Positions 22,901 to 34,260 of a DNA stretch of 64,000 nucleotides are shown here, piece by piece; position 1 is the stretch's first letter, and each line of letters begins with the position of its first letter. The DNA comes from Hsuehochloa calcarea (Eukaryota; Streptophyta; Magnoliopsida; Poales; Poaceae), in the NCBI GenBank assembly GCA_036346395.1, contig CM070615.1, forward strand, positions 9,739,534 to 9,803,533, in the 5' to 3' direction. Below the pieces are notes generated by a model. That model was not told where the DNA came from, made no database searches, and was given only the letters and a program-made list of their open reading frames with translations. Made by a program: the position numbers and the translations under genes.

Positions 22901-25900
22901 ATTAATGCTGGAAAGTCTCCAATCAGGTATGGCTTTGAGCATGACATTGCAAATTCATCTGATATCTCATATATCACGTGCATACAAAGCATTCATTGCA
23001 TCTATTCAAAAACACATGTTCTAAAAGATTGGTGAACTGCTAAGCAAGATCCTAAGTGAAAGAATCCTATAAAGGAGGAGCTTAGTGCACTTCAGAAGAA
23101 CAAGACATGGGATCTTGTTACACTTCCAATAAGAAAAAGGCAGTGGGATACAAATGGGTGCTTACGATTAAGCAAACTCTTAAAGGCAAGATAGAGAGAT
23201 ACATGGCACAGTTGATTGCAATAGGTTATAGTCAAATATATGGGATAGACTATGATGAAACCTTTGCACTTGTGGCAAAGATGAGCATGGTAAGAATATT
23301 GATCTCCCGTGCAACTAACTTTGGATGGCCTATACATCAGTTGGATGTGAAGAATGCTTTTCTACATGGTGATTTACAATATGAGGTATACATGGAGGTT
23401 CTTCTAGGCTTTAAGAATAGGCAGACTAATGGGAAGGTGTGTAAACTCAAAAAGTTTTTATATGGTCTAAAGCAGTCTACAAGGGTGTGGTTTGATAGAT
23501 TCAGACGTGCAGTCTATAGTATGGGTTATTCTCCATGCAATGGAGATCATACTATGTTTTATATGCATAGAGGATCACGTATCACCATATTGGCAGTCTA
23601 TATTGATGATATTATGATCACTAGAGATGATACCGAGGAAATCAAGTCCTTGAAGAAAAGACTAGGAGAAGCATTTGAGGTGAAAGATCTTGGACCTCTT
23701 CGATACTTCTTGGGATTGAGATTGCCCATTCTTCAAATGGTATGGATATGTCCCAGAGGAAGTATGTCCTTGATCTGCTGGCAGAAACAGGTATGCTTAG
23801 GTGTCGCCCTATTGCTTCACCTATTGATAGGAACACAAGCTATGTGCTGAGTCTGGAGATCTAGTTTACAAGGAAGCTTACGAAAGGCTTGTTGGGCGTC
23901 TCATCTATTTGTGTCGTATAAGACCTGATATTTCATATGCATTGAGTGTGGTTAGTTGATATATGCATGATCCCAGAACAAGACACATGAATGATGTATA
24001 TCGAATCCTGTGGTATTGGAAGAATAGCCCTAGGAAAGGCCTTTGGTTTAGGAAGAATCAACACCTGAATATGGATGGGTATTGCGATGCTGATTGAGCG
24101 AGCAATGTGGATGACAAGAGGTCTATCTCTCGATATTACATCTTTGTAGGAGGTAACCTTATGTCATGGAGGAGCAAGAAACAAGAGGTTGTGGTTCGAT
24201 CTACTGCAGAGGCAGAGTACAGAGCAATGGCGTTGAGTGTGAGTGAAATGATATGGATGGAAGGTTTATTGTCAGAGCTTCAGGTATGGAGGAATAATAT
24301 CTTGGTGTCGTATTTTGACAATAAATCTGCAATCAACAATGCTAACAAGTCCATTTCAATATGATCGTACCAAGCACGTTGAGATTGATAGGTTTTTCAT
24401 CAAGGAAAAACTTGATGATTGTTAACATAAAACTGAGAATAATCACTTTAATCTAAAACATACATGAGCCTAGATCAGAGATGAACACCGTAATACATGA
24501 GTGCGGAATCATCAACTTACGATTAGATGAGGATGCCATCAGATTGTTTGAGACTCGGTTGAAGTCGGCGCAGATCTGAGCGCCGTGACTTCGGCTTGAG
24601 TCGTGGAGTCGAAGCAGCGGCGATAAACCAGTGGCCGTCGGTCGATCCAGTGGTGTCGTAGTTTTGGCCTTCGTTCTCCTCAGCGCTTTCTTACAGATCG
24701 GGCGTGTGTAGGGACGTTCTTGAGTTTTGAGTCATCGCCAAAACCTTGCCGTATCCCACTGATTTATATGGCGCTAGAGGAGACCGGGACCAGAACCAAT
24801 GCGATTGGAACCGCCCCGTCGAGTAGCGTTTGTGGGCTTTGCCCGTGAGACTCGGTCTCGGCAGTTAGCCGAGATCAATTTAACATTCTCCCCTTTGATC
24901 GTAAGGCTAACAACATAAGTCCATCCTCAAATGAAAAACAGCATACCAAGGTAATGTGTGGCATGGCCAATGAAATGTCATACAACCTCAGTACCTATAG
25001 TGTACCATTACATTTAAAAAATGGGTATTCATAATACTTAATGGGAGTTGGTTCGTTTTAAGGTCCTTTTATCCAGAATCAGAGGCTTTCCAATAAACCC
25101 ATGCAAAGCAACATGATCACGAAATATATTGGGTGGTAAGCCTTTGGTAAGCGGATCATAAGCATTGACTTAGTACTAATATGCTTGATACTAATGGTTT
25201 GATCCTGGATTCTATCTTTCACAACATGATACTTAATGTCAATGTGTTTGGCAGCACCACTTGACTTGTTGTTACTCGCATAAAAGACCTGCGGGTTCGT
25301 TATCGCAGTATAAGGTGAGTGGCTTAGAAATCTTGTCAACCACTCTAAGGCCGGAATAAAGTTCTTAAGCCATACAGCCTGCCCAGTAGCCTCATAACAT
25401 GCCACAAACTCAGCTTGCATCGTTGAAGATGCCGTAAGGGTTTGTTTGGAGCTTTTCCACGAGATAGCTCCTCCAGCGAGTGTGAAGATATAACCTGACG
25501 TGGATTTCTTAGTATCAACACATCCCGCAAAATCTGAATCTGAATAACCAACAACTTCAAGGTTATCAGTATGCTTATATGTGAGCATGAGATGCTTAGT
25601 AGCTTGCATATAACGCAAGACTTTCTTAACGGCCTTCGGTGGTCGGTCTGGATTTGTTGATATCGCCAAGCATTAGGTTACAAAAGCTAAGTCGTATGTG
25701 TGCTTACTTGAGCATACATAATGCTTCCGAGCAATGAAGCGTAAGGCTGTCTTCATCGATCGATTCATATTGGTTCCTTGGACATTGAAATGTCCCAAAC
25801 TTATCGCCTTAACGATAGGAGCGGTGAGCGAGCATTTATGCATATTGTATCTCTTTAGTACTCATCAGCGTATGCTTTTGAGATAAACTTAATACTCCTT

Positions 25901-28900
25901 TGGACTGTCGGTGAATTTCAATGCCAAGAGCGTAAGAGGCATCACCGAGATCCTTCATATCAAAATTGGATGAGAGAAATCTCTTGGTCTCAAACAAAGA
26001 TATCCTTATCATTGCTAGCCAATAAGATATCATCCACATAAAGAACTAAGATGGTGAATTTACTCCCCTTGAACTTAACATATATGCGATTATCAACTTC
26101 ATTTTCCTTAAAACCAAAATTTCTTATAACTTTATCAAATTTGAGGTACCAACGCCTTGATGCTTGTTTTAAGCCATAAATTGATTTCTTAAGTTGACAT
26201 CCCATATGCTCCTTGCCTTCCACGACAAAGCCTTAGGTTGAGTCATGTAAACCTTTTCTTGCAAATCGCCATTAAGGAATGCCGTTTTAACATCCATCGA
26301 TGTAGCTCTAAATCATAATGAGCTACAAGTGCCATAACGATTCGAGCAGATCCTTAGTTGAGACAGGAGAAAAGTGTCATTATAATCAATCCCCTCTCTT
26401 TGTGAGAAGCCTTTTGCTCTGAGTCTTGCTTTGAACCTTCGATATTTCCCTTAGAGTCATGTTTGGTTTTGTAGACCCATTTACGACCCTCTTGTTTGAC
26501 TCCGTCAGGAATTTCTACTAAGTCCCATACATCATTAGTGCTCATAGACTTTAGTTCATCCTTCATGGCATCAAGCCATTTAGGAGAATATTCACTCATT
26601 ATTGCTTCCTTATAAGAGGTGGGATCATCTACCTTCCCTATATCATTAATATCCTCATTCATGTAAACAACATAATCATTTGGGATGGCGATCTCTTCTC
26701 TCCATTGTGATCTTCTAATAGGTTCAGCAACTATTGCAGGAGGCTGCTGAGGCGCAGGAGACTGCTGAGGCTCATCATTAGGTATGACATTAGGAATTTC
26801 AGAGACCCCAACAGTGGGTGCATCAACAATATTTGGTACTGGAGGTGCAACCACCTGAAGTGCAGGAATAAAAATCTCTGGGATAAGCGGTGAAGGAGCG
26901 TAAACCCGCTTCTCTTCAAGATCAATTTTCCTAGGCTCCAGGTCCTCATTATTTTCTAAGAACACAGCATGTCTTGTTTCTACAAACTTAGTTGTTCTAT
27001 CAGGACAATAAAACCGATACCCTTTAGATCTTTCAGGGTACCCTATAAAATGGCAACTTACTGTCTTAGGGTCTAATTTTCCAATATGTGGATTAAATAT
27101 CTTAGCTTCAGCACAACAACCCCATACTCTTAAATATTTCAAACTCGGTTTTCTCCCAGTCCATAATTCATAAGGTGTCTTAGGTACTGATTTACTGGGA
27201 ACCCTATTAAGAATATGTGCTGCTGTCTTTAGTGCCTCCATCCATAAACCAGGTGATAAACTAGAGTAGCTAAGCATGCTCAGTACCATATCCATAAGTG
27301 TGCAGTTGCGTCTCTCGGCTACCCCATTTCTTTGAGGTTCACTGGTGTAGAATATTGGGCAACAATGCCATTTTCTGAAGGAACTTAGCGAAAGGGCGAG
27401 AATTTGGCCATAAGGGCATGTCTCCCATAATATTCTCCCCACGGTCCGATCTTACCACTTTGATTCTTAGGTTGTCTGATTTTCAACTTGACCTTAAATA
27501 TCTTAAATTTATCAAGTGACTCGGATCGGTCCTTAATGGGAAAAATATAACCATAACGGAGAAATCATCGATGAATGTAATGAAAGAATCAAAACCATCC
27601 ACGATGTCACGGAAAAGGACCACAAATATCGGTGTGAATTAACTCTAATAGTCCCGAGCTGCGAGTTGCTCCTTCTTTATTTTCTTTACGTATTTTCCTT
27701 TAATGCAATCAATGCGATGGTCAGTCGAGAAATCTAATGGTTGGAGAATCTCTTCCTTAATGAGGCGCTCCATTCCCCCTTGAAATGTGGCCTAAGCAGC
27801 GATTGCCACGGTTTGAAGAAGTCTCATTATTCTTTTTAAGCATAGTATCACACACATTCAAAGATATCGGTGATTCATTAAGGAAAGCATATAAAGCTTG
27901 TCTTGTCTAACATGACAAGACCAACATTATTTGAATTAAATGTGATAACACACTTATTGTTACCAAAATTACATTTAAATCCTTCATCGTCCAATAAAGA
28001 TCTGAAATTAGATTCCTCTAATTGAAGGAACAAATACTACATTATTAAGGCGAAGTGTGAAGCCGCTATCTAAAACTAAGGAAGCAGAACCAATTGATTC
28101 CACTTGACTTCTTTTCCATCCGCGACTCTAAGACTTCGCTCCCCTTTCTTAGTGTTCTCACGGTATGGAATCCTGTAAAGAGTTGGTAACGTGCAGTTGC
28201 ACTGAGTCAATCCACCAAGATTTAAGGGAAAAATTAGTATAAAGGGTTTCATCAACAAGCGTTATAGAATCATTACCCTTCTTGGCGAGCCACTTTAGAA
28301 ACCAACAAAATCATTCGGAAATGTCACGGCTCTTTGCGAGTGACATGCATTCCACTTGGTGCTTTAGCGAAGCAACATTGGGCTTAGGTGTATTTTGCAC
28401 CTTAGGCCACGATTTATCTGAGTTAGGAGAGTAGTGCGACCTTTTCTTGGATTTGAAGTCCCCGAGAACTTCCTTTTGCTAGGACCGCCAACTTGATTCA
28501 CCAAATCTTTCTTTTCGCCCTAATCCTTTCTTCCTCCTGGACACACATGGCGATAAGATCGCTCATGCTCCATTATCTTTACGAGTATTATAGTTTATCT
28601 TAAAAGCGGTGTATTGGAAGGAAGAGAAGTCATTATGAAGTGGACTAGGAAACCATCGGATATTTCCATGTCCATGCCCTTGAGTTTTCGACCATATCGG
28701 TCATCATCATGATGTGCTCTCTTATCTTCTTTGGACCCGTCATACTTAGTGGATAGAAGCCTCGGATTAATGTCTTGGCATAAACCTTAGTGGAGCCTTT
28801 GAATTTCTCCTCTCTGAAGCGGATACTCCTTAGCATTTTCGAATCGGGATTGCTCCCGATTCGGCGAGATAGAAGTCTTCATAATCATTAGTGATAGGCG

Positions 28901-30217
28901 GTTAGACCGCTCCCATTTTTCAACATTATTATCATATATTTTCTTTTCTCATCGTAATCATCCTCACCAATGGTGGGAGAAAGCGGGAGCGATCACCCTT
29001 AACGCATAAAAGATACTAAAGTTGGAGTATGAAGTCTAGTGAGCACCCCTATAGCTCTCTTGGCCGTGGCGCGTGCGGCCAGTCGTCGCGGCGCCGTCGA
29101 ATGGAGCTCTGGCGATGCCAAAAACGAGCGACGGCTCTTGATCTTCAAGGAAAACGTAAGTACCGCCGCTCCTTTTGCTTCTAGATCGATGGTTTTAGGG
29201 TTCCGATCGAGTTTGAGGGTGCAGGGTCGTGATTTCGTTAGGGTTTCACTAAGTTTTCAAAATCCTCCTTCTACTTGACTATTTCACTAAAGGGATAGGT
29301 TCTAGTGAAGGTGCTACAATATGTAATAAAATGGGCGTGGTTGATATCTTCGGTCCATCTTGAGAGGGGGTGTTGGTGAGTTAGTATTAGGATCTAAATA
29401 ACGAGCCATGTTAGAGTCGGATCTAACTTTGTATTAGAGTCGAATTTAACTTTTAGACTATAAATAAAAGGTATAGGGATCCTATGAGAGAGACACACAA
29501 TATTCTTGAAAATCTACAGCAGCATTCTTGGTTTTCTCATACTCTTTGTTTCAGCGATCGAAAAGCTTTTGGAAGGATGTGACAGTAGATATACTACTGG
29601 GGATGAAGTCCAATTGGTCTGTATTCTAACCCAACCTTCTTTGTTGATGCATTTTGTTTTTTCTTGATCAATCACTTAGAAATGAGCTTCAAAATGCATC
29701 ATCAGTTTGATCGCATGTACAGTTTTCTCCTAAAGTAAATTTACAAATTCCTTATATAACTTACTCCTTACTTGTCCCACTTTCTCAATCTGGTCACATG
29801 TATTTCCTTGTGCCACTTTCTCAATCCGGTCACATGTATTTCACATTATTAGTAAGCCTATGTCAATGTGCCACTATTCATGTTGCCTCTGCAATGTAAT
29901 TTGAACTAATCGCATGTCGTGTATTTTGCGTTCATCGACAGGGAGATGTGTTCCTAGCACCACAGATTCATGCTGGCATACATCGCTTCCAAATTGATAT
30001 GGTGCCTAACTTTTCTCTGCTATTCTGCATTTATTTCTGTAAAAATGTCTGCTAATGAGTGTTCTCACCGTTCTTATTCAGAAACTAAGAGCAATAAGCT
30101 TTTCTTTTCTTTCAGACAAAGTACCCAATTTTGGCAAAACTACATGACGCATACATGGAAATTCCTGCATTTCAAGCTGCACTTCCTCAAAATCAGCCAG
30201 ATGCACCTTCATCCTAA
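16961..30217 (+). CDS. GSTZ: Zeta-class glutathione S-transferase / maleylacetoacetate isomerase (nine exons)
   Basis: GSTZ uses glutathione to isomerise maleylacetoacetate to fumarylacetoacetate in tyrosine breakdown, in the cytosol. Exons are 16961-17042, 17715-17759, 18179-18264, 18383-18454, 18744-18797, 18916-18991, 29555-29616, 29942-30001 and 30116-30217. All introns are GT/AG and frame is kept throughout, giving 212 residues, close to the usual plant length. The N-terminal thioredoxin-like domain has the zeta signature SSCSHRVR (residues 14-21, catalytic SSC), the Val-Pro turn at 53-54 in YVPALVDG, and Asp65-Ser66 for the glutathione glutamyl group. The helical C-terminal domain carries GDVFLAPQIHAGIHRFQIDM (160-179) and ends in a short tail. 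The ATG at 16961 gives the expected start MAYAKPILYNAW; no ATG lies upstream in that frame. Intron 6 is 10.56 kb because of a nested copia insertion; no exon is damaged. Enzyme identity is well supported; expression is not known. Confidence 0.95.
19279..19425 (+). repeat. Left (5') LTR of the intronic copia element
   Basis: The LTR is 147 bp, TG...CA, very short for a plant copia LTR. It contains AATAAA in TATAAATAAAGG near 19368-19380. That could act as a TATA-like or polyadenylation signal for the element and, being in sense, might affect GSTZ transcripts. Confidence 0.93.
19426..19437 (+). other. Primer-binding site of the intronic copia element
   Basis: TAGTATCAAAGC directly follows the LTR. 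It matches the initiator-tRNA type TGGTATCAGAGC at 10 of 12 positions, so it is a decayed copia primer-binding site. Confidence 0.8.
20072..24413 (+). pseudogene. gag-pol of the intronic copia element, decayed
   Basis: The gag part starts at 20072 with an open frame of 138 residues, with LEGSKNYLSWSRRAQLIL typical of copia Gag, then goes out of frame. A glycine/arginine-rich stretch and half a zinc knuckle (ECYNC, the rest lost) lie at 20955-21110. The protease motif at about 21333 reads IDSRASKHVMG, with Arg in place of the active-site Gly. The GAG-pre-integrase region (HHCRLGHPSFKSL) is near 21720, followed by integrase with stops. Reverse transcriptase at 23107-23740 has the catalytic segment AVYIDDIMIT intact. 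RNase H at 24107-24364 contains STAEAEYRAM. Many stops and frameshifts make the polyprotein impossible to produce. The sequence stops at the nested element at 24420. Confidence 0.88.
24420..24885 (-). repeat. 3' LTR of the nested copia element (466 bp)
   Basis: The LTR starts TGTTAACATAA and ends ATTTAACA, giving inverted ends TGTTAA/TTAACA. It is followed by the minus-strand polypurine tract. Within it, minus-strand CCATATAAATCAG around 24758-24772 is a good TATA-box candidate. No second copy is present in the window. Confidence 0.85.
25079..28995 (-). pseudogene. gag-pol of the nested copia element
   Basis: Order on the minus strand is normal for copia. Gag starts are near 28990-28600, with RFENAKEYPLQRGE-like sequence. 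The pre-integrase region around 27660-27780 reads ERLIKEEILQPLDFSTDHR. The integrase core lies at 26354-27442 (NGVAERRN, then WTGRKPSLKYLRVWGC). Reverse transcriptase lies at 25836-26300 with an intact LYVDDILLA motif. RNase H lies at 25079-25669 with SGYIFTLAGGAISWKSSKQ. Several frameshifts and internal deletions divide these domains, so it is not functional. It is less decayed than the outer element, as expected for the later arrival. Confidence 0.85.
29262..29363 (+). pseudogene. 3' end of the outer copia pol, after the nested element
   Basis: From 29283 the codons read FTKGIGSSEGATICNKMG and then VVDIFGPS, closing with TGA at 29361-29363. This is the normal end of a copia RNase H region (the FTKG motif), and it directly precedes the polypurine tract and right LTR. 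It proves that the outer element continues on the far side of the nested one. Confidence 0.85.
29371..29518 (+). repeat. Right (3') LTR of the intronic copia element
   Basis: The LTR is 148 bp, TG...CA, preceded by the purine tract TGAGAGGGGG at 29361-29370 and followed by the duplicated GCAGC. It ends 36 bases before GSTZ exon 7, so the exon's branch point and acceptor region (about 29519-29554) are all that remain of the original intron on this side. Confidence 0.93.
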
Positions 30218-30867
30218 TAAGAGCGAGCTAGCATGTAATTTCAGTAACAACTTGGAAGGTGGTCATTGCTTCCTGCAGTCTGCAATACCATCGTGTGCAA
30301 GACCAGCTTGCTATTAAATAAGAGGGCTACCATGTGTGTGTGTGGCTTGCCACTACGTATACACTTTGCGTGAACTCTAATTGTTGCTCATTCTGAATAT
30401 ACAAGAAAAATGTTAATTTGAGAAATTGTGGTTCACTAGTTCACTGAATAAGCTTGATCAGCTCTAAAAATTATTTATCTTAATCTTCGCAATCGATTAT
30501 GGATATGCAGTTTTTCATGCTTGATCTTGATCACTCTAATTCACTGAACAAGCTTACAACAGGAGTGGATTCTATTGAAAAGCCCAGCCACACTTGGATT
30601 ATGGTTGTGCAGTTTCTCATGCTCTGAAAAATCTTGATCTCAGCCGTCGATTTTGCAATCAAACGGCTTCGTAGCGTACAGTGGCTGCAGCCTGCAGTCA
30701 TCGAATGACCACAAGATTAGGATCATAGGCCATCCGTTATGGCAACGTTGTAACAAATCCAAATAAACACACATATATTCATTTGAAAACAATTTAAGAT
30801 TACTTCACTACATAATATTATACTTCTAATCTTTCGGAGATCATGCGATACGATCCTAATCTTAGTA
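30218..30867 (+). other. 3' untranslated region and downstream flank of GSTZ
   Basis: The stop codon TAA at 30215-30217 is followed by AT-rich sequence with AATAAG-type signals near 30318 and 30446 that could direct polyadenylation. No further gene, duplicate GST or RNA gene is visible before the LTR-like sequence that begins near 30868. Confidence 0.5.
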
Positions 30868-32746
30868 TGTTGAACAATTGATATTGATATCGAGGTGTTT
30901 AGGACAAACCCTCAGTTTAGCGCAATGTCGCCTATCTATCAGGTTGTAGGAAAATCAACCCTAGGAGGCGGTCTGAACGGCCGAAGTCGGGTAGTCTGAC
31001 TAGCTAGGCTAGCTGTCAGACCAGCAGTGTGACCTCGAGTGAGCTTTCGAGGATTGCGCACCAAATACTTATGTGAGAGTGTTTGAGAGTGTGTTTGCAT
31101 TAGATGCTATGGAAAATTGAGATTGAACGCGAAGCTAGATAGAATTTTACCGAAAAGTCGACAGGGAGTGTTTTCACGGTTTGGGAAGCAGTTAGAAAGG
31201 TGCACTGGCCAAAGGGAGTTCATACACCGAGAAGGTGGTGAATTTTGTGGAATTTGGCCAATGTCATGAGTTTCAGTGCATAGGTGTTGCATGATGCGTG
31301 TTTTGGCTAATGTCGGTCAAGTTGCGAGGAACTTGTGCTCAGAATCGATTTCTTGGTATATTGTTGTGCAGGTGGCTTAGAGTCAACTACGGTCAACAGC
31401 GAAGATGATCGGGGCTAGGCTAGGAGAGCTGAGGTTAAGAACGATCGAAGATGTCGAAGGAATTGGTTGGACTCAAGCATAGCGCAAGATGGACAAAAAC
31501 GATCAAACGGGAAGTTCGGTGCAATGAGTTGCATCAAGTGGCTTAGGGTCGGTGCAAGTGCTATGGTGGTTCCAGTGGGAGCTGGATGGGAGAGACTTGC
31601 CGACAAGAAGAAAGACATTGATGAACCTACGCATGGCGAAACAAGGGGTTGCTTTTCACGTTTATTGGACTCGGCTTTGGAGAAGGATTGAGAAGGAGTC
31701 TTTTGGTATCTTCACCAAAATATTGGGTTAGTGACCTTGGAGAAACCGTGGTATGAGACGGCGCAAAGGAGAGATGGTTTAGGTCAAGACAAGAAGAAGA
31801 TCACGAAGAGATGAATTTGGGATACCTAGATCGTCATCTACTTTGAGAAGCGTGCATGAGTGTAGACTAATTTATATGTGGGCTTAACGGGTGCCCGATA
31901 AGATTTTCTCTCTAGACCTAGCCTGCACTATATAAGGATTGGTGCAGGGATTTGCACAACAAAGCCTTGGAAACCCTAATTTGTGATTTGGGAAAGTGAA
32001 GGAAATAGAGGAGACTAGGGTGTGAGAGAGATGGATTGAGAAATTATGTGCTCAAGTTTGAGATTTTATCCTCCATGGTGGAGTGGTTGTGAACCTACAA
32101 CCCCTCTAATTAATCCAATTAAGATTGCTCTAAAATGAGTTCTATCGTGTTCTTGTTCTTATTCTCTCTTTGATGATTTTGGGATTTTAGTGTTCCAATG
32201 GTTTTGGCTGTGTCTTTTTTGTGATCTAGCTTGCAAGAACTTATGGGATCTCATCTAAGGTCTTCTTGACCATCTTCGACCCCCAAGGAAGCTCTTGGCT
32301 CAAGTTTTGGTTTTCCCTGGTTTTTTAGCCTTCTTAACCTCATTTAAGAGATTTGTGGAACATTGACTTCAATCGTCTCGATCATCGATTGAAATAGGTT
32401 TCTGACCTCCTTGATGAGCAATGTCTAAAATCTCAAGGGATTTGGGTCATGAGATCATAAGTTAGATCATTTTGTGGATCTTTTGGGCTGCTATTCTTGC
32501 GGTCGGTGGTCAGACTGGAGTAGTTAGACTGATGTTAGTGGTTAGACCGTCGTCAGTGGTTAGATCGTCCAAGAGGGTTCGAGTTCAGGATTTTTTGGTT
32601 TCAATGCAATACTTTCGATGTGATCTTGTGGCTTTGACCTTCATAGCTTTCATAGCCATTGGAGTGAAAAAAAAGTTGAATACCGTAGTGGTGAAAAGGA
32701 TAGGTGCTCCTATTCACCCCACTCTGGTTGTTATTTCAGTCCAACA
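30868..32746 (+). repeat. Copia-type (Sirevirus-like) LTR, probably solo
   Basis: The ends are near-inverted: TGTTGAAC at 30868 and GTCCAACA at 32746. Close to its end is GTGCTCCTATTCACCCCACTCTGG, similar in place and wording to the end of the LTR at 2881-4476. It also has a TATATAAGG stretch near 31930, and repeated GGTC-AGAC phrases near 30970-31030 and 32500-32570. No primer-binding site follows. The 5 bases on each side (TAGTA, AATCT) do not match, although AATCT occurs at 30858-30862. The left boundary is therefore uncertain. Confidence 0.5.
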
Positions 32747-33099
32747 AATCTCAATCCTACCAATTCCAAATTTCCAAATGTAGAGACCATGTGGTTTGAT
32801 CCTAGTCTAGGCCATGAACAATTGTCATCATTATCGAGGAGTTTGGTGGATTTAGTTCTCTGTTTTGCAATAGCTAACCTGCTGTCAAGTGTTAGGTGGT
32901 CTGACCGGCCCAGGGGATCAGAACGCCTCCAGGACTAATCGGATCGCCATCGCCACGGTGCCGCACGCAGGAGCTGGCCACCATATCCTCGTCTCCTCCA
33001 ATCTGATCTAGATCTAGCTGGAGAAGAAGGGAGCTGAGGAAGAAAGAAGAAGCCGATTGATTAGGATCTGGCTGGAGAGAAGAATAGAGGCCGAAGAAG
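32747..33099 (+). other. Leader-like sequence before the copia gag fragment
   Basis: From about 32880 the sequence is GC-richer and looks like the leader between LTR and gag in the intronic copia family. 32747-32880 is plain AT-rich sequence in which I see nothing. There is no recognisable coding sequence. Confidence 0.35.
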
Positions 33100-34260
33100 A
33101 GAGGGAGTAGAGGAAGAAATGAGGAGCCGACGGAGAAGAGAAGAGGAAGACAGTTGTTGAGACTACTTCCCCACTGGTCACGCAAGGCGTCATGAGAAGC
33201 ATGTTACAAGACCTCTTTGCGACAGATATGATAGGTCCAAGGGTTGGTGCAGGGTCATCTAAATTAAAGCTAGAGCTGATGCTGGATGATGTAAGTTGGA
33301 AGGGATTAAGAATTACCTAAGTTGGTCTATAAGGGCTCAACTAATTCTGGGGATGAAGGGATTGGAGCACTACCTATGAGAGACATGTGTTGATCCTACA
33401 AATAAGGCGAGCATAGATTGAAGGGTGTGGAACACCACCAACTCTGTGGTGGTGGCTTGGTTGCTAACTTCGATGTCTCCATCTATCACTTGGATGGTGG
33501 TGATGATATAGAGTGCACTAGCAATGTGGAAGACGCCAAGCAACATGTACCGTGGGGCAAGAAATGTAATGATGATGGTGAAGGTCCAGGGTAAGGTGGA
33601 GGCCCTGCAACAGGATGAGAAGATTGTATAGGAGTATGCTAGTAAATTGCAGCAACTATGGGCATATTTAGATTACTATGATCCACTGCAGATAACATAT
33701 GCTGGTCATATTGAGGCCGGCAAGGTGTGGCTGCAACACAGACGGGTTACACACTTTTTGAAGGGACTGAACCTAAAGTTTGAGAGTAGGAGGGCTGCCG
33801 TTTTTCACTTGGCAAACTTGCCAATTATGGAGGAGGCTATTTCGGTTATGGTACAAGAGGATATTGGATTATAAGTAATCTGGGACAACAACCCTGTTAG
33901 ATCTGCACATGCCATACATGATGATAGAGAGTATTGTAACTGTGGGGTGAGAGGACATCTGAATTGTGCTTGTCCTTCTCCATGGTATGGACGCCGATAC
34001 GGAGGTCGTGGTGGTCATGGAGGCCGAATTGGATATTATAGAGGTGGAGGTGGAGGTTGTGAAGGCGTAGGTAAATATTATGGAGGAAGAGGAAGGTGTC
34101 AAGTTGGCCCCAGGGCTAATACGGCCCTGGCAGAGGATAGTACATCTGTTACTCTGATATGCAAGCAAGCTATGCAGTGGGAGAAGTGGTAGTAGGGAAA
34201 GATATGAGAGACTCCTCATGATTCCACTACAACAACTACCACCTCATTTGGTAACTTTTC
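33100..34260 (+). pseudogene. Truncated gag of the same copia family as the GSTZ intron element
   Basis: The stretch follows 20150-21240 closely, from GTTGTTGAGACTACTTCCC, through LELMLDDV-like and SWSIRAQLI-like codons, to a glycine-rich region (33990-34110) and AAGCAAGCTATGCAGTGGGAGAAGTGG (34163-34189). The zinc knuckle remnant reads NCGVRGHLNCAC. Stops and small deletions break the frame, for example TGA near 33418. After about 34260 the likeness to the intronic element ends. No LTR of that family is seen beside it, so it is a fragment. Confidence 0.75.

Larger units (their letters stand above)
24420..29245 (-). mobile_element. Second copia element nested in the first, reversed, without its 5' LTR
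   Basis: It runs on the minus strand. Its 3' LTR lies at 24420-24885, with a polypurine tract reading CGATCAAAGGGGAGAA on the minus strand at 24886-24901. Reading leftward from about 28990 come gag, pre-integrase, integrase, reverse transcriptase and RNase H. At the right side no copy of the LTR and no primer-binding site can be found before the outer element resumes at about 29262. So a deletion took the 5' LTR, the primer-binding site and probably some outer sequence. The exact right end is uncertain, within about 29160-29260. No target duplication can be confirmed. Confidence 0.8.
19279..29518 (+). mobile_element. Ty1/copia retrotransposon inserted in GSTZ intron 6 (10.24 kb including a nested element)
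   Basis: The element starts TGTTGGTGAG and ends AATCTACA, with LTRs of 147 and 148 bp at its two ends. It is flanked by the perfect 5-bp duplication GCAGC at 19274-19278 and 29519-29523. It has the same orientation as the gene. A degenerate primer-binding site (19426-19437) and a purine tract (29361-29370) adjoin the LTRs. Taking out the element and one duplication leaves an intron of about 318 bp. The two LTRs differ at roughly 15-20 of about 148 positions by eye, so this is not a recent insertion. Part of its 3' pol was split by a second copia element on the other strand. Confidence 0.95.

Noticed and set aside
30858..32751. AATCT as target duplication of the LTR at 30868-32746
   Set aside because: The left AATCT is five bases away from the TG start, so it does not fit a proper duplication; kept only as a note.
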